A stretch of 64,000 nucleotides of DNA, taken from Diphasiastrum complanatum. Its lineage: Eukaryota; Streptophyta; Lycopodiopsida; Lycopodiales; Lycopodiaceae. Positions 35,176 through 45,031 of the stretch are shown here, piece after piece. The position numbers and the translations under genes were made by a program. The notes under the pieces were generated by a model. The model was not told the origin of the DNA. It worked only from the letters and a program-made list of their open reading frames with translations, and did not search any database. Positions within the stretch are counted from its first letter, which is position 1. Every line of letters starts with the position of its first letter. The DNA lies in NCBI GenBank assembly GCA_029204225.1, contig CM055104.1, forward strand, positions 49,745,399 through 49,809,398. Reading direction: 5' to 3'.

Positions 35176-36112
35176 CATGGACAAGCTTGATGGAGCCAAT
35201 TTTCATCTGTGTAGTGCTAATGGCTAAAGAATTGTATGATGTTGTTACAGGTGTAGAAGAGAAACCTGAAGCAGATGAGGCAGCAATCGCCAGATGGAAG
35301 CTGAAGGATGGAAAGACTTCAACATTGATCATCCTCAACATTTCAGATACCCAGATCGGCCATGTATCCAAGGCCCATAATCCAAAGAAGTTTGGGACAT
35401 CTTGAACACACTATACGAAGTGCGAGATACAGCTTCCAAGCTACATCTCAGAAAGAAATTTTACTCCCTCAAGATGGCGAATGGTGATTCCCTACAGAAT
35501 CACATCAACCAATTCAAGAACTTGCTGAAGCAAATGACCACTGTCGGATCTGTCATAGATGATCAAGATGCAGTGATGCAACTACTTACAAGCTTGCCAA
35601 ACTCATATGACAACTGGGTGATGATCATCACAACACATCCAGAACTGACTCTTTCGAGAGTCATTACAATGTTGTTGCAGGAAGACACGCGGAGGAACGA
35701 AGCCTCAAGTTCCTCAGCTGACTCTCATGTCTTGTACACAACAAGAGCACGACTAAGAATAAGAAGAAGAAAGGCCTGAAGCAATCAAAGCAAGACTAGA
35801 AACCAGCACAACACAAGGAACAGTCAAATCCGTAGACGAAGAAGAAGCTATTCTGCAGATACTACAAGCGAAACAACCACAAAATTCAAGACTATCGGAT
35901 ACTGCAAGCAAAGAACAATAGCAAGGGGCAATCGAATCAAGTGGCAAATGTAGTTACAGAAGCTCTACAGCTTATTCAAGAAGCGGATCATGATGCTTTC
36001 ATGACCAGCCATCAAGGAGCATCTAGCGACAGTTCTTGGTTTCTAGATTTTGGTGCCACTCAGCATATGACCAGTCTCATTGGTTGTTTTGAGTCCTATA
36101 CACCCTATAGTA
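35176..36112 (+). pseudogene. Copia A2 gag and start of protease
   Basis: MDKLDGANFHL near 35178, a gap, VLMAKELYDVVTGVEEKPEA near 35217, then after a frameshift KKFYSLKMANGDSLQNHINQ near 35455 and DDQDAVMQLLTSLPNSYDN near 35560. Further on, SSWFLDFGATQHMTSLIGCF near 36030 is the protease (DFG for DSG/DTG). It parallels element A until YTPYST near 36110, where homology stops. Confidence 0.88.
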
Positions 36113-36240
36113 CCAGGATAAGTCAAAGATCAAGTGCTATTATTGTAGCAAGATGGGGCATTATGCCTTTGAGGCTTCAAGAGAGAGCCCAAAGCCAAGC
36201 AAATCTAGGCCAAGAGTGTTACATACCTATGTAACTAGTT
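36113..36240 (+). pseudogene. Gag zinc-knuckle fragment of another copia element
   Basis: Right after A2 breaks off, a different frame reads DKSKIKCYYCSKMGHYAFEA, a CCHC knuckle whose last Cys has become Ala. Its order (protease before knuckle) is impossible in one element, so this is a chimeric junction. Confidence 0.65.
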
Positions 36241-36722
36241 GTACTTAAGACCCCTATTGGTCCATTTAGTGTTGGGCCTTTTAATACTGTAACAGTAGAT
36301 ATCTAGTCGTTTACGATGGCTGATATCCAAATAGACGCTCTGTTTTCAAGGTCGAATAAATTTTGTTCACGAACTATTCGCGACAGTCCATCTCTTCGTC
36401 TCAGCTTCATGTTTCGCGAATTGTTTGCGACACTTGTCTCTTCATGACATTTTCATCTTTCGCGAATTGTTCATGACAGATGACAATTCTTGAGCTTGAA
36501 GAAGAATCAAAAGATTTCGCAGATTGTTCGCAACAATTTTGTGACATCTGAGGTTTAACAAAAAACAGAATATCGTGAATCTTTCGAGCTTCAACAAGAA
36601 AGCCACGAGCTTCTACAAGAAACTATTTTGCAAATCTTTTGAGTTGACTGCAAGACGAATTTCACGAATCCTTCGAGGTTGATCATGAATAAAAATGTTT
36701 CGAGTTCACCTTTGTTTCTTTT
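36241..36722 (-). mobile_element. Probable 3' LTR region of copia F
   Basis: Noncoding, with many ttcgcgaat/gttcgcgac repeats similar in style to LTR D. On the minus strand a purine tract (complement of ttccctctcaaagt, 36792-36806) precedes TGTAGAACAACTG at 36791, a plausible LTR start, so the LTR probably extends to 36791. The left end is not resolved. Confidence 0.5.
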
Positions 36723-37442
36723 TCATCCTTTGTCAAGTAAATTGCGCACTTTGTTAGTAGAATCAAGATCTGTCTGATCAGTTGTTCTACAGTTCCCTCT
36801 CAAAGTGGGCAGTTGGATTAATCCCAATCTTCTCCCCTGCTTCTCGAACAAAGCTTTACTGAGTGGCTTCGTAAAGATATCAACTGTCATTTCCTTTGTG
36901 GGTATGAAGACTGTCTTCAGTATCTTCTTCTCGACTAAGTCCCGAATCACATGATATTTGATAGCTGTGTGCTTCGTTTTTGAGTGAAATACAAGATCTT
37001 TCATAAGATAGATTGCTGAAGTTTTGTCCATTAAAGAGAATTAAGGTTCAGAAATAGATTCATCAAATCCTTCCAACATCTGTTTGATCCATATCAACTC
37101 GTTTGCCATCTTGGCTGCTGCTACATATTCTGCTTCGCAGGAAGATTGAGCTACTGTTGTTTGCTTCTTGCTTATCCAGAGTATGGCTGCGCCAGATGCT
37201 AGAGTACAACCTCCTGACATACTTTTGCTATCATCCTTCATGGATGCCTAGCTTGCGTCACTATAAGATTCAATGTGAAATCCAGCTTCCTTCGAATAAC
37301 ACAGTCCATAGTCTTTTGTTTCCTGGAGATATTGTAGTACTCTCTTTGCAACTTCCAATGCAACAATCTCACAAGTGGTTTTGAGTTCGATTCTGCAGGT
37401 TTCGAGTTCAATTATAATTTGAGCTTTTCTGCTAGAATTCAA
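36723..37442 (-). pseudogene. Copia F RNase H
   Basis: VLQYLQETKDYGLCYSKEAG near 37340, SKKQTTVAQSSCEAEYVAAA near 37160, MDKTSAIYLMKDLVFHSKTK near 37030, and PTKEMTVDIFTKPLSKALFE near 36890. It ends in LGLIQLPTL. Stops near 37245 and 37040. It is preceded by the integrase/linker with no RT between, as in K. Confidence 0.88.
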
Positions 37443-37825
37443 ACTGGCGATTCGAGTCTGTCAGGTACTCGATCTTGACCTCCCTCTGAATCTGGTAATT
37501 CTCTTTCATCCTTTGCTTGTTTTAATTCTGTTGTCGTTGGTAGCTCATAATAGTTTTCGAGAATTTTATAGCCGACTAGATCACTGTCTGTTATGTATTT
37601 CGATTCATCAAATTTAACATCTTGAACTACTTTTATCTTGCTAGTTTTGGGTACATAAACATGATAATAAGACGAATGTAACTCGAATCCTACCAGAAAA
37701 CCTTGTTCTGTCTTGTCATCAAGTTTCTTTCTCAGCTTATCTGGTATGTGCATATACATTGCGCATCCAAATGTCCGAACATGTACAAGATTTGCCTTCG
37801 ACTTCCACCATATCTCATGAGGAGT
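37443..37825 (-). pseudogene. Copia F integrase C-terminus
   Basis: PHEIWWKSKANLVHVRTFGC near 37810, then HIPDKLRKKLDDKTEQGFLV near 37750, YYHVYVPKTSKIKVVQDVKF near 37665 and an acidic linker. The join to RNase H near 37442 skips all of RT. Its right end near 37825 is fused to unrelated coiled-coil coding sequence. Confidence 0.85.
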
Positions 37826-38420
37826 TCCTGAATTGCTTCAAGTGCCTCCAGCGTAGCATCATGTCTACCTTTTGCTTCTTCGAGGGATGTATCTTTCTTT
37901 ATCAACTCCACTTGAGCTGCTTCAAGCTCTTTGTTTTTTAACTTTAGCTCAGCCTTGACCTCTTGCAGCTCTTCATTCTTATGGATTAGGTCTGTTCGAA
38001 TGGAATTATATTTTGATCTGAGCTTTCTCGAGACTTTCTCTAGACTGACAAAATATTGAATGGCTACATGTGTGTCTGCCAGCAATGTACCAAAAGTCTT
38101 CAAATACAATTCTTCATCAAGTATCGGTGCCTCGGCATCACTTTTACTTTCCTGCTAAATATCAGAAATTTGTTCATCTTCTTTTGCTGGATATCTTCTT
38201 GAATCTGCCCTTGCTTAGCAACAATCTCTGTTTCTTCTTCTTCTTCAATTTCTCGACTCCTTTCTACACTGGAAAGTGACTTATATTGGGATGATGGAGA
38301 GGACATCCTCACCGAGCTTCCTTGCTGTTGGCTTGATGATGATGCAATCTCTGTGGTGGTTGCCTTTGATGCTCTTATTTGTGAATCACCCTCAATTGAA
38401 GGGGCTAATTCTGGCAGCAC
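37826..38420 (-). pseudogene. Linker and coiled coil of the second extra-ORF protein
   Basis: Minus frames give a Ser/Gln-rich, then Glu-rich segment (SSSSQQQGSSVRMSSPSS, EIEEEEETEIVAKQGQ). A long heptad-like coiled coil follows (NEELQEVKAELKLKNKEL, EAAQVELIKKDTSLEEAKGR). It continues from the domain at 38484-39023 through frameshifts and is cut near 37825 by copia F. No function assigned. Confidence 0.55.
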
Positions 38421-38483
38421 CGATGCAATTCTGATATCTTCCTACACAGACATAACACCGGCATGCATACATAGAATAGCAAA

Positions 38484-39023
38484 CTACAATCCTAGCTTGG
38501 AAAATTGATTACTCTTTACTAATTTATAGAATTGCCTAAAAGCAATCTGTCCGAAGGCTATGGGTTTCTCGTTCAAGGCTCTTAGCAGATATCCCATATT
38601 TGTATTGGAAATGGTGTACTCTTGCTCCAGTAAGAATATAGAAGCAAGAGCAAACCACACGAAGCTCTTGAGATTGGGGTCTTTGATATAAAAAAGCTTA
38701 TATTCCCTTTTCTCCAAATAAGCTTCCCGAAAAGCTCTGCTCTCCGTGATGAAGTCAGGCTTAGTAACAGGCATACTGCCGTCCATAGGCAAACCTAAGG
38801 CACGACAATAAAATCCTTCTGTAATAATAATCTCTTGATTTCGGACAATGGTGAAAATATGTCCCTCCTATGTTTCGCTCAAATTTCGAATTAGCTCATG
38901 GCACACATCTGTAAGAATTATTGATGGATCGAATTGAAGGAGTCCTTCAATCCGTGCTCGTATGGCTAATGGCTGCAAAACTAGTAAGACTGGTTTTGGG
39001 TGCGTTTTGAACACAATCGCCAT
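38484..39023 (-). pseudogene. N-terminal domain of the second extra-ORF protein (homologue of 9951-10888)
   Basis: From ATG 39023 (M-A-I-V-F) one frame of 180 codons has a single stop near 38870. Conserved words with the G1 ORF: LGLPMDGSMPV, YKLFYIKDPNLKSFVWF, NMGYLLRALNEKPIAFGQ and FRQFYKLVKSN. Both proteins start MA(V/I), have the LP(T/M)DG motif mid-domain and an acidic/serine linker after it. On the plus strand immediately to the right is gypsy G2 RT. Unrecognised family, retroelement-associated by context. Confidence 0.6.
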
Positions 39024-39109
39024 CACAATCGTAATGATAAACTAGCAATGGCGGAAGAGAACTTAATCGTAAAAATTCACGAAATCAAAAAGCAAGAGTG
39101 ATTGAAAAA

Positions 39110-39900
39110 GAGGTGGCGAACAGTTTCTGGATGGGTTTAGCGGCTACAATCAAGTCAAGATAGTGCTCAAGGATTAGCATAAGACTACTTTCACCACTGA
39201 ATGGGGAACTTATGCCTATAAGGTGATGCCATTCGGACTCTATAATGTCCCAAGCACTTTCCAAAGAGTTATGCAAATGGCATTTAAGGATTACTTGCAA
39301 AAATTCTGAAAGTTTTCTTGGACGATCTTTGTGTGCATGGGCCTAACAGCGAGCACCTATCTCATCTGAAAAAAGTGCTAATTCAATGCCGCAAGTGTTA
39401 GATCTCCTTGAATCCGAAAAAATGTCAATTTTTTATGACGCGCGACTTGATTCTAGGCCACATTGTATCAAGACACAGAATCACCACTATTCTTTCCAAG
39501 ATACGAGTCATCATAGATTCTACCCCAACCTTATCAGCTGACTGCCAGCCAGTTATATCAACGATGACCTGATGACATCCTTAGAAGGCATATTCTTCCC
39601 CATGAAGCCACCCGAATTATTTCACTATCACATGAAGGCATGGGTGGTGGTCACTTTGTAGCAGACATTACAGATCACATTTTAAGTTATAGAAATAAAC
39701 TTCTAAAAATTTGAAGATGCCATCGGACAGCATGGAAGCATTCTATTGAGTGCATGCCCTGAACATGTCAATCTGCCTACACAACACTCTAAAAGGATCT
39801 TCCTACAAATGTCAACACTGTAGAAGAACAATGACAACTCATCAATCAATTGTACAAACTGATATCTTTATTCAATAAAATATTGTCCGAATTTGGGGAT
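39110..39900 (+). pseudogene. Ty3/gypsy relic G2 (RT and integrase zinc region)
   Basis: Plus strand: FLDGFSGYNQVKIVL near 39130, TTEWGTYAYKVMPFGLYN near 39190, FQRVMQMAFKDYL near 39260, VFLDDLCVHG near 39313 and LNPKKCQFFMTRDLILGHIV near 39410. Near 39610-39700 SHEGMGGGHFVADIT is the integrase HHCC region. RNase H has been deleted in between. Several stops. Confidence 0.85.
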
Positions 39901-40134
39901 TTAGTACAAGTGTGCAAATAATTTGTATAAGTATTCTCTATATGTCTGTATTTCACTGTATGTGTATGTTTGTACATCTATATGACACAAAAAGAGCTAA
40001 GAACAAAAAGCTCTTTCATGGAGTCTGTTGCGATAGAGTACTGCAATAGTCATAGGCAGTATTCTACAATAAAATCAGTAATACATGCAGTACAATTCTT
40101 GAGCTCCTCACAAAAAGAAACCTCAAATTTGAGG
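39901..40134. other. Intergenic, nothing recognised
   Basis: AT-rich spacer between gypsy G2 and the H3-like gene. Confidence 0.5.
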
Positions 40135-40933
40135 TCATAGTTTATTAATTCTAAACTCAAAGGGCATGCCAAATTTATCAACGACATCTAATATATCACT
40201 ATCAAATTTGAGATATTGCTTAGAATCCAAAAATGGTTTAATAACTATCGTGCTACATGGAAAATCAGTATTTGTATTTACATTACCATCTAAAACTTTG
40301 GTGGCTAAATTAACAGTGTTATCTATGGTTGTTGTATCTACATTGGCATTATTTACATTATCTACATCTGAAGGGAAATCAAAAGGAAGCACCATTCTCT
40401 TGACGTTTTTTGGTGCTTTCTCCTGGGTCTTTGTCACCCTCTTTGGAGCCTTCTGCTTCCTTGGCCTTTTGGTAGGCACATCAGTTTTGTCTAGTGGGGG
40501 GTCCCTCAATGTAGAGAGATCCCTTCGATGCAGACCTGAGTACCTATCTCTCATTCTGCAAAGAAGTTGGAAGTCCTTGGGCATGATGGTGACCCTCTTG
40601 GAGTGTATGGCTAGCAGAAAAGAATCTTAAAAAAGCAGGGCTTGGTAATCTTCAGCTGCCTTTTGGAAGCACTGCAGAGAGCCCGGGGTGAACCTAACAT
40701 AGAGGCCTAGGTTTTCTCTGGTGATCTGGCGGACAGCGCCGCCTTAGGAATAAGGAGCTCAATGGATCTCTGATCCTTCTTTATCTCATAGATCCAATGG
40801 ATCATCCTGGCCCTCCTCTGTCTATTTGGAGGTCTTAGGGAAGGCACGGGTCCTGGTCTAGATGGTCTTGGAAGAAATCTATACGTGTATGTTTGACACA
40901 GTCCATATCGGACTTGTGCGACCCTATCCATGG
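40135..40933 (-). pseudogene. Divergent histone H3-like gene with C-terminal extension, broken
   Basis: From ATG 40933 the minus strand encodes a short basic N-tail (RPSRPGPVPSLRPPNRQRRA). A histone H3 fold follows: IKKDQRSIELLI matches the canonical KYQKSTELLI. After a frameshift near 40735, LQCFQKAAEDYQALLF matches the alpha-2 helix (ALQEAAEAYLVGLF), and LAIHSKRVTIMPKDFQLLCR matches the AIHAKRVTIMPKDIQLARR end. Two lesions: the frameshift, where about 10 nt are lacking relative to H3 in the LPFQRLV region, and a TAA replacing Glu of LFED near 40628. After the fold come about 115 residues found in no canonical H3: KRPRKQKAPKRVTKTQEK, then an Asn/Asp-rich part with LPFDFPSDVDNVN and FGMPFEFRINKL. 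The N-tail has none of the canonical K4, K9 or K27 contexts. Loop 1 appears canonical in length, against a typical CENH3. It could be a decayed variant gene or an H3 domain carried by a mobile element. Confidence 0.85.
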
Positions 40934-41632
40934 AGGTGGCAAATGGGAACAAAGAACGCACACAAATCTGATAAGAGGATATCATATATAACTTATGTGT
41001 GCGGAGAGTAGGAAAAGAGCGGAATATACAGTAGTATGTGTGCACACAATCGATATGTACGAACAAATATCGGTTTTGTGTGCGACACTATGAGGCAGCC
41101 AAGGCGGGAAATGAAGACGGGGCACATAAGTGATATCGAAGGAAATGCGGAAAAAAGAAGAAGGAGAAATTGCCTCGAAATGGGATTTTATTGATTTTTC
41201 ACTCACACGTGCGAAGAAAAGTCGGCTCGCACGTGCAAAAAAATGGTCGGCCAATCGCATGTGTGGCCTATACTGGTGAATAGCATAAGGCCACGTCTCC
41301 CAAACGTCACACGTGCGGACCAAAGTGTATAGAAGTTAGCAATTTTTCGCATTTTTTGCTTTTAGTTTTTCTCGATTTTTGTAATATCGATTCTGTGCAC
41401 TGATGAAAATCCAACAAATTCACACGTGTGGGGAACCACACAAAAAGTGTGAATGATCTTTCAATGTTGTGTGGTGGCACACAGATCACCTGCAGAGCAA
41501 TCCCGCAATCTACCAACAGATCTATGGCTAGATCACAATCTAGAATGCTACAGATCAAAGCTACATTAATTCCTCACAAATAGGGAAAGTACACAAGCTT
41601 GATCATATATGAAGAAGACACAAAATCTGAGT

Positions 41633-41633
<1 letters not shown>
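40934..41633. other. Upstream of H3-like gene; G-box-like cluster
   Basis: No ORF recognised. Several CACGTG cores lie here: cactcacacgtgcg near 41205, tcgcacgtgc near 41230, gtcacacgtgcgg near 41300 and CACACGTGTG at 41421-41430. It may belong to an LTR, because caacaaattcacacgtgtg resembles the start of LTR C. Confidence 0.45.

Positions 41634-41713
<80 letters not shown>
41634..41713. repeat. (GA)n microsatellite
   Basis: About 40 uninterrupted GA units. Confidence 0.98.
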
Positions 41714-41714
<1 letters not shown>

Positions 41715-42300
41715 AATTACAAGCAAAATAGAATGAGATCCAAATTTGACATTATGACATTACCAATGCTTGATTCTTCATTAGAAATGAGTGAGAATGA
41801 TATGTACATATATAGGAGAGCCAAAATTCGTGGTACTCCTTGCATTCAATGCATATCCTACACCTATTCAAGTGCAAACTACTATTATCTTGACACCTAA
41901 CTGCTTGCATGCACAGATTGCACCTAACTTCCACCTACTTTCTCCAAATGACAATTTCTCAACTAGCCATGTACAAAACTACAAATCCATTAGAGTGTTT
42001 GCATGCCTTGCATGTCACAATGGAAACTTAGGACACAATGCATTTATTGTGGCTCGAGTTTCTACAAGGTCATAATTGACCAATTCCATGTGAAATTCTA
42101 CATGCATGTCAAATTAGAAATTGTCAACATCATTGCATGTCATACTAGACCAACTAGACTTTATGCATGCCATTGGAATTTGATCTACCTAACCCAAACT
42201 CGCCCTATTCTATAAGGATATGTGCTCAATTCACATACCTTGGATATGTACAAAGTATTTACATGGGTAGGACCCCCCAAACATCAACAAACATAAGATA
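41714..42300. other. Noncoding, LTR-like
   Basis: Sequence style (tatatataggagagcc, many catgc/tgcatg words) resembles copia LTRs. A ccccccaaacatcaaca near 42267-42283 could be the complement of a polypurine tract plus LTR start. No coding sequence. Confidence 0.35.
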
Positions 42301-42473
42301 GAGATGTTTTATAATTTTTAACATGCACGGCTTGTTCATTCTATCTTACCTTGGATGCTTCGTTTCGCCCAAAAGCGATATAAACTCCCATAGTATTATA
42401 TCGATTTGGTGCGCATCTTTTGTTGCCATTTTAAACCCTCTTTGTAACACAGAAGCGATATCGGCTGCCCGCC

Positions 42474-42790
42474 ATGGCTTCCTCTTCCTGTTTTTCTATC
42501 AGATTTCTAGATGAGTTTGGAATTGAAGAAAATAAGGAATATTTTAAGTTCTTGTTTCGTCCATACCTTCATGTCTTCCAAACTGCTCAGCGAAACAAAG
42601 AGGTGTTCTATGAGCATTACCTTACGTTCAGGGATCTAGCCATTATTCCCATTGTTTCCTTTGATGTGTTATCGTTCATGCATTTTAATGACCATGTTCA
42701 TTCTGTCGCTTCCCATAAATAGCGGCTTGATGCGTAGTTCAAGAATGCCACACATTGTCCTGTTTGTAAGAGGAAATGTAGATTTATAGA
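42474..42790 (+). pseudogene. Gene X, 5' part: unrecognised ORF with a Cys cluster
   Basis: ATG 42474 sits in a strong context (cccgccATGGCT). The frame reads FLDEFGIEENKEYFKFLF, FYEHYLTFRDLAIIPIVSFD and, after two stops (about 42719 and 42734), HCPVCKRKCRFI. Element H1 with TSD ATAGA interrupts it; the same frame resumes at 44163 with EYQTRFIFYLILL and an acidic, Ser-rich part. I do not recognise the protein. Confidence 0.5.
42786..42790. repeat. TSD of element H1, left copy (ATAGA)
   Basis: ATAGA directly before TGTTGAAGGG at 42791; an identical ATAGA follows the other end at 44158-44162. Confidence 0.92.
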
Positions 42791-42993
42791 TGTTGAAGGG
42801 TTTGCGGATCCCAAGGCAACCCTAACCCAAGTTAATAAGTGAGAGGGATTTGGCACCCTGCGTGTGTAAGTCCAACCCAATGATCACATAGTTATTTGAT
42901 TAATTAGAAGTTAACAAAGGACTTTAGGCCTTTTTGCGGAACTTTTAATGCTGCAGGGCCTAAATGTCAAGTTAGTGAATAAAGTTGGGTTTA
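42791..42993 (+). mobile_element. 5' LTR of element H1, truncated
   Basis: About 200 bp matching the start of the 3' LTR at 43422 (gggtttgcgg..ccc, ttaataagtgagagggat, gtgtgtaagtccaaccc, ctaaatgtcaagttagtgaataaagttgggttt). The rest of the LTR is missing; a 22-bp inverted duplication marks the break. Confidence 0.85.
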
Positions 42994-43027
42994 GGGTTGG
43001 AAGATCAACTTTATTCACTAACTTGAC
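42966..43027. repeat. Perfect 22-bp inverted repeat (foldback) at the H1 deletion break
   Basis: 42966-42987 (gtcaagttagtgaataaagttg, cited as two pieces gtcaagttagtg and aataaagttg) is repeated as its exact complement at 43006-43027, with an 18-nt loop. The left arm is normal LTR sequence. The right arm is extra, as left by a template-switch or snap-back repair. Confidence 0.9.
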
Positions 43028-43371
43028 GACAATCGACTTTGTTTGCTAAAGAGCTAACTCTGTTGGCGTCAGTGGCAACCAAATGGGATGATTGCCTTCC
43101 TACCCTGGCATTCGATCCAAATAAGCCGATGGCCTCATAGCAAATCAAAGATCAGTTGCGGATTGCTTGATTGTATTTTCGCGCAGCTATGATGGGAGGC
43201 TCTTGGGAATCCCGCTTCACCTCATGGACAACTTCCAAGTGGATTGCCGGAGCCCACCGTTGTTTCCTGCCACACAACTTGGATTTCAATACTGCACATC
43301 TTGACTTTATGGAGAAGGTGCAGTATCATTTAATTAAGATTCGGCACGAAGCCAATAAAAGTCCCAAATAG
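43028..43371 (+). pseudogene. Unrecognised ORF of element H1 (C-terminal part)
   Basis: Same protein as the end of the H2 ORF: LASVATKWDD-type start, AFDPNKPMAS, MMGGSWESRFTSWTTSKWIA, RCFLPHNLDFNTAHLDFMEK. It ends at a stop 50 bp before the 3' LTR. Stops near 43140 and 43170. The N-terminal part seen in H2 is missing here. Confidence 0.65.
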
Positions 43372-43421
43372 CTGCATATTGTAGGTGTCTTGGGACCGCC
43401 ACCAGTTTTGGTGGGGGATAC

Positions 43422-44157
43422 TGTTGGAGGGTTTGCGGAACCCAAAGCAACTCTAACCCTAGTTAATAAGTGAGAGGGATCTGGCACCCTACGTGTGTAA
43501 GTCCAACCCAATGATCACATAGTTATTTGATTAATTAGAAGTTAATAAAGGACTTTAGGCCTTTTTGCGGGACTTTTAATGTCGCAGGGCCTAAATGTCA
43601 AGTTAGTGAATAAAGTTGGGTTTCCCTCCAATTTTGATGGTTCTCACACTTTTTTAAATTTGAATAAAAAGAGAGACAAGACTGGACCAATAGGATTCAG
43701 AGGCCAGGGTCCTCCTCTCTACTGTAAAAAGGGACCAACTCGAGTTGCTCCTGATGTTCATTTTCTCATTTCAATAAAGCAAATTGGTTCTCTTTAGAAA
43801 TGGATTGATGAATGTCCTTGCTCTTCCTCTCTTTTCCTCCATTTCTCATGTTTTCTTTGGATTTTGCTAATTGTTGGATCTGATCATTATTGGGATTGCT
43901 ATTTCTTATGCTTTTTGTGAGAGAGAAAGGGGGAGAGAGAAGAGTAAGTTTCTATCATTGTTGTGGATCTTTAATGGATGTAGTGTTAATGCTTAGTGTT
44001 AATGGATGTAGTGTTAGATCCTCCATTCATGTTGAAATCTGAACTATACTATTGCTCTCGTGGGAACGAACCTCTGCGTGACAACTAACTTCATCTCTTT
44101 GATGCTAGATTGACTAGATCTTGGATTCAGATTAGGCAAGGAAAGAAACCCACTACA
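43422..44157 (+). mobile_element. 3' LTR of element H1
   Basis: 736 bp, TGTTGGAGGG...CCCACTACA, after a gtgggggata purine tract. Mate of 25250-25999. Followed by TSD ATAGA. Confidence 0.9.
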
Positions 44158-44162
44158 ATAGA

Positions 44163-44921
44163 GTATCAAACTAGGTTTATATTTTATTTGATCCTTTTGA
44201 TTCCTGATGTTGAGGAACATGTAGCTCCTGAATCTGCTGAACCTTCTAGCTCAGCACAAGAACAACCCCGCGCAGAAACCAGCCATGCGCTCATCAACAT
44301 ACCAGAGGATGAGATCGAATATAGAAATGTAGATCCTGGAACTCTCTGAGAAGCATACATCACTTCCAATTCATCTAATCTAGAAGAGACTTCCATTGTA
44401 GATAATAAATTCTTTTTTGAAATTCCTAAATATCAAATAAATGATGATGTATATATATTAAAACTGTAGATTTCTACAGTTTTTTTGATTATAGGAAAGA
44501 CAAAGTCTTGTGTTTGCTATTAGCTACGATATCAGAGTTTTCAGATTTTGTAAATTTTAAAGCTGATGACCTTGTTCCGATGTCGATTTCAAAGAAGATG
44601 AAATTCTTCTAACCGACAAGGAATGTCTGCAGAGGGCAATCGTGGATGTACGTGGGCACCTCCAGAACATTCCACAAAGGCAAGATTTTATCAAACTCCA
44701 ATCTTAGATGGGATTGCCTTCTCCTCCAAGGATGGAGTTTGCAGACAACTCTGTCTGTTTTGGAGGTCATTACATAGATGATGAAGACCTTGTTGCTACA
44801 AATAATGATGAATTTGTAAGTTTTAAATTTGCTACAGATCAATTATATCTTATTTTTTTGTCAGATGTTCCAGTTGTTAACATTTGATGCTGACAAGTTC
44901 GATGAAGACAATGAAGACTGA
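44163..44921 (+). pseudogene. Gene X, 3' part with a terminal intron
   Basis: Continues gene X after H1: HVAPESAEPSSSAQEQPRAE, then an acidic stretch with stops near 44348 and 44467. An exon-like part follows, with a frameshift near 44580 (DFKEDEILLTDKECLQRAIV, GHLQNIPQRQDFIKLQ). It ends GHYIDDEDLVATNNDEF, then a canonical intron 44816-44864 (GTAAGT...TTTTTTTGTCAG) and a last exon 44865-44921 encoding MFQLLTFDADKFDEDNED and stop. The intron argues for a host gene rather than a transposon. Function unknown. Confidence 0.5.
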
Positions 44922-45031
44922 ATCTCTTTGTTATATTAAAATCAATGTATATGGTACATTTTTTAAGAGTGTAATCTATTGTATAGAAACTATTTTCTCT
45001 CCATGTATTTTAATGTTTTCAAATCACTCAC

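Noticed and set aside
40166-40630. 154-codon plus-strand frame
   Set aside because: Antisense shadow of the histone H3-like gene, whose minus-strand translation has clear homology.
40135-40933. Centromeric CENH3
   Set aside because: Loop 1 appears canonical in length and the C-terminal extension is unlike CENH3; the tail alone is too divergent to decide, so it is called H3-like.
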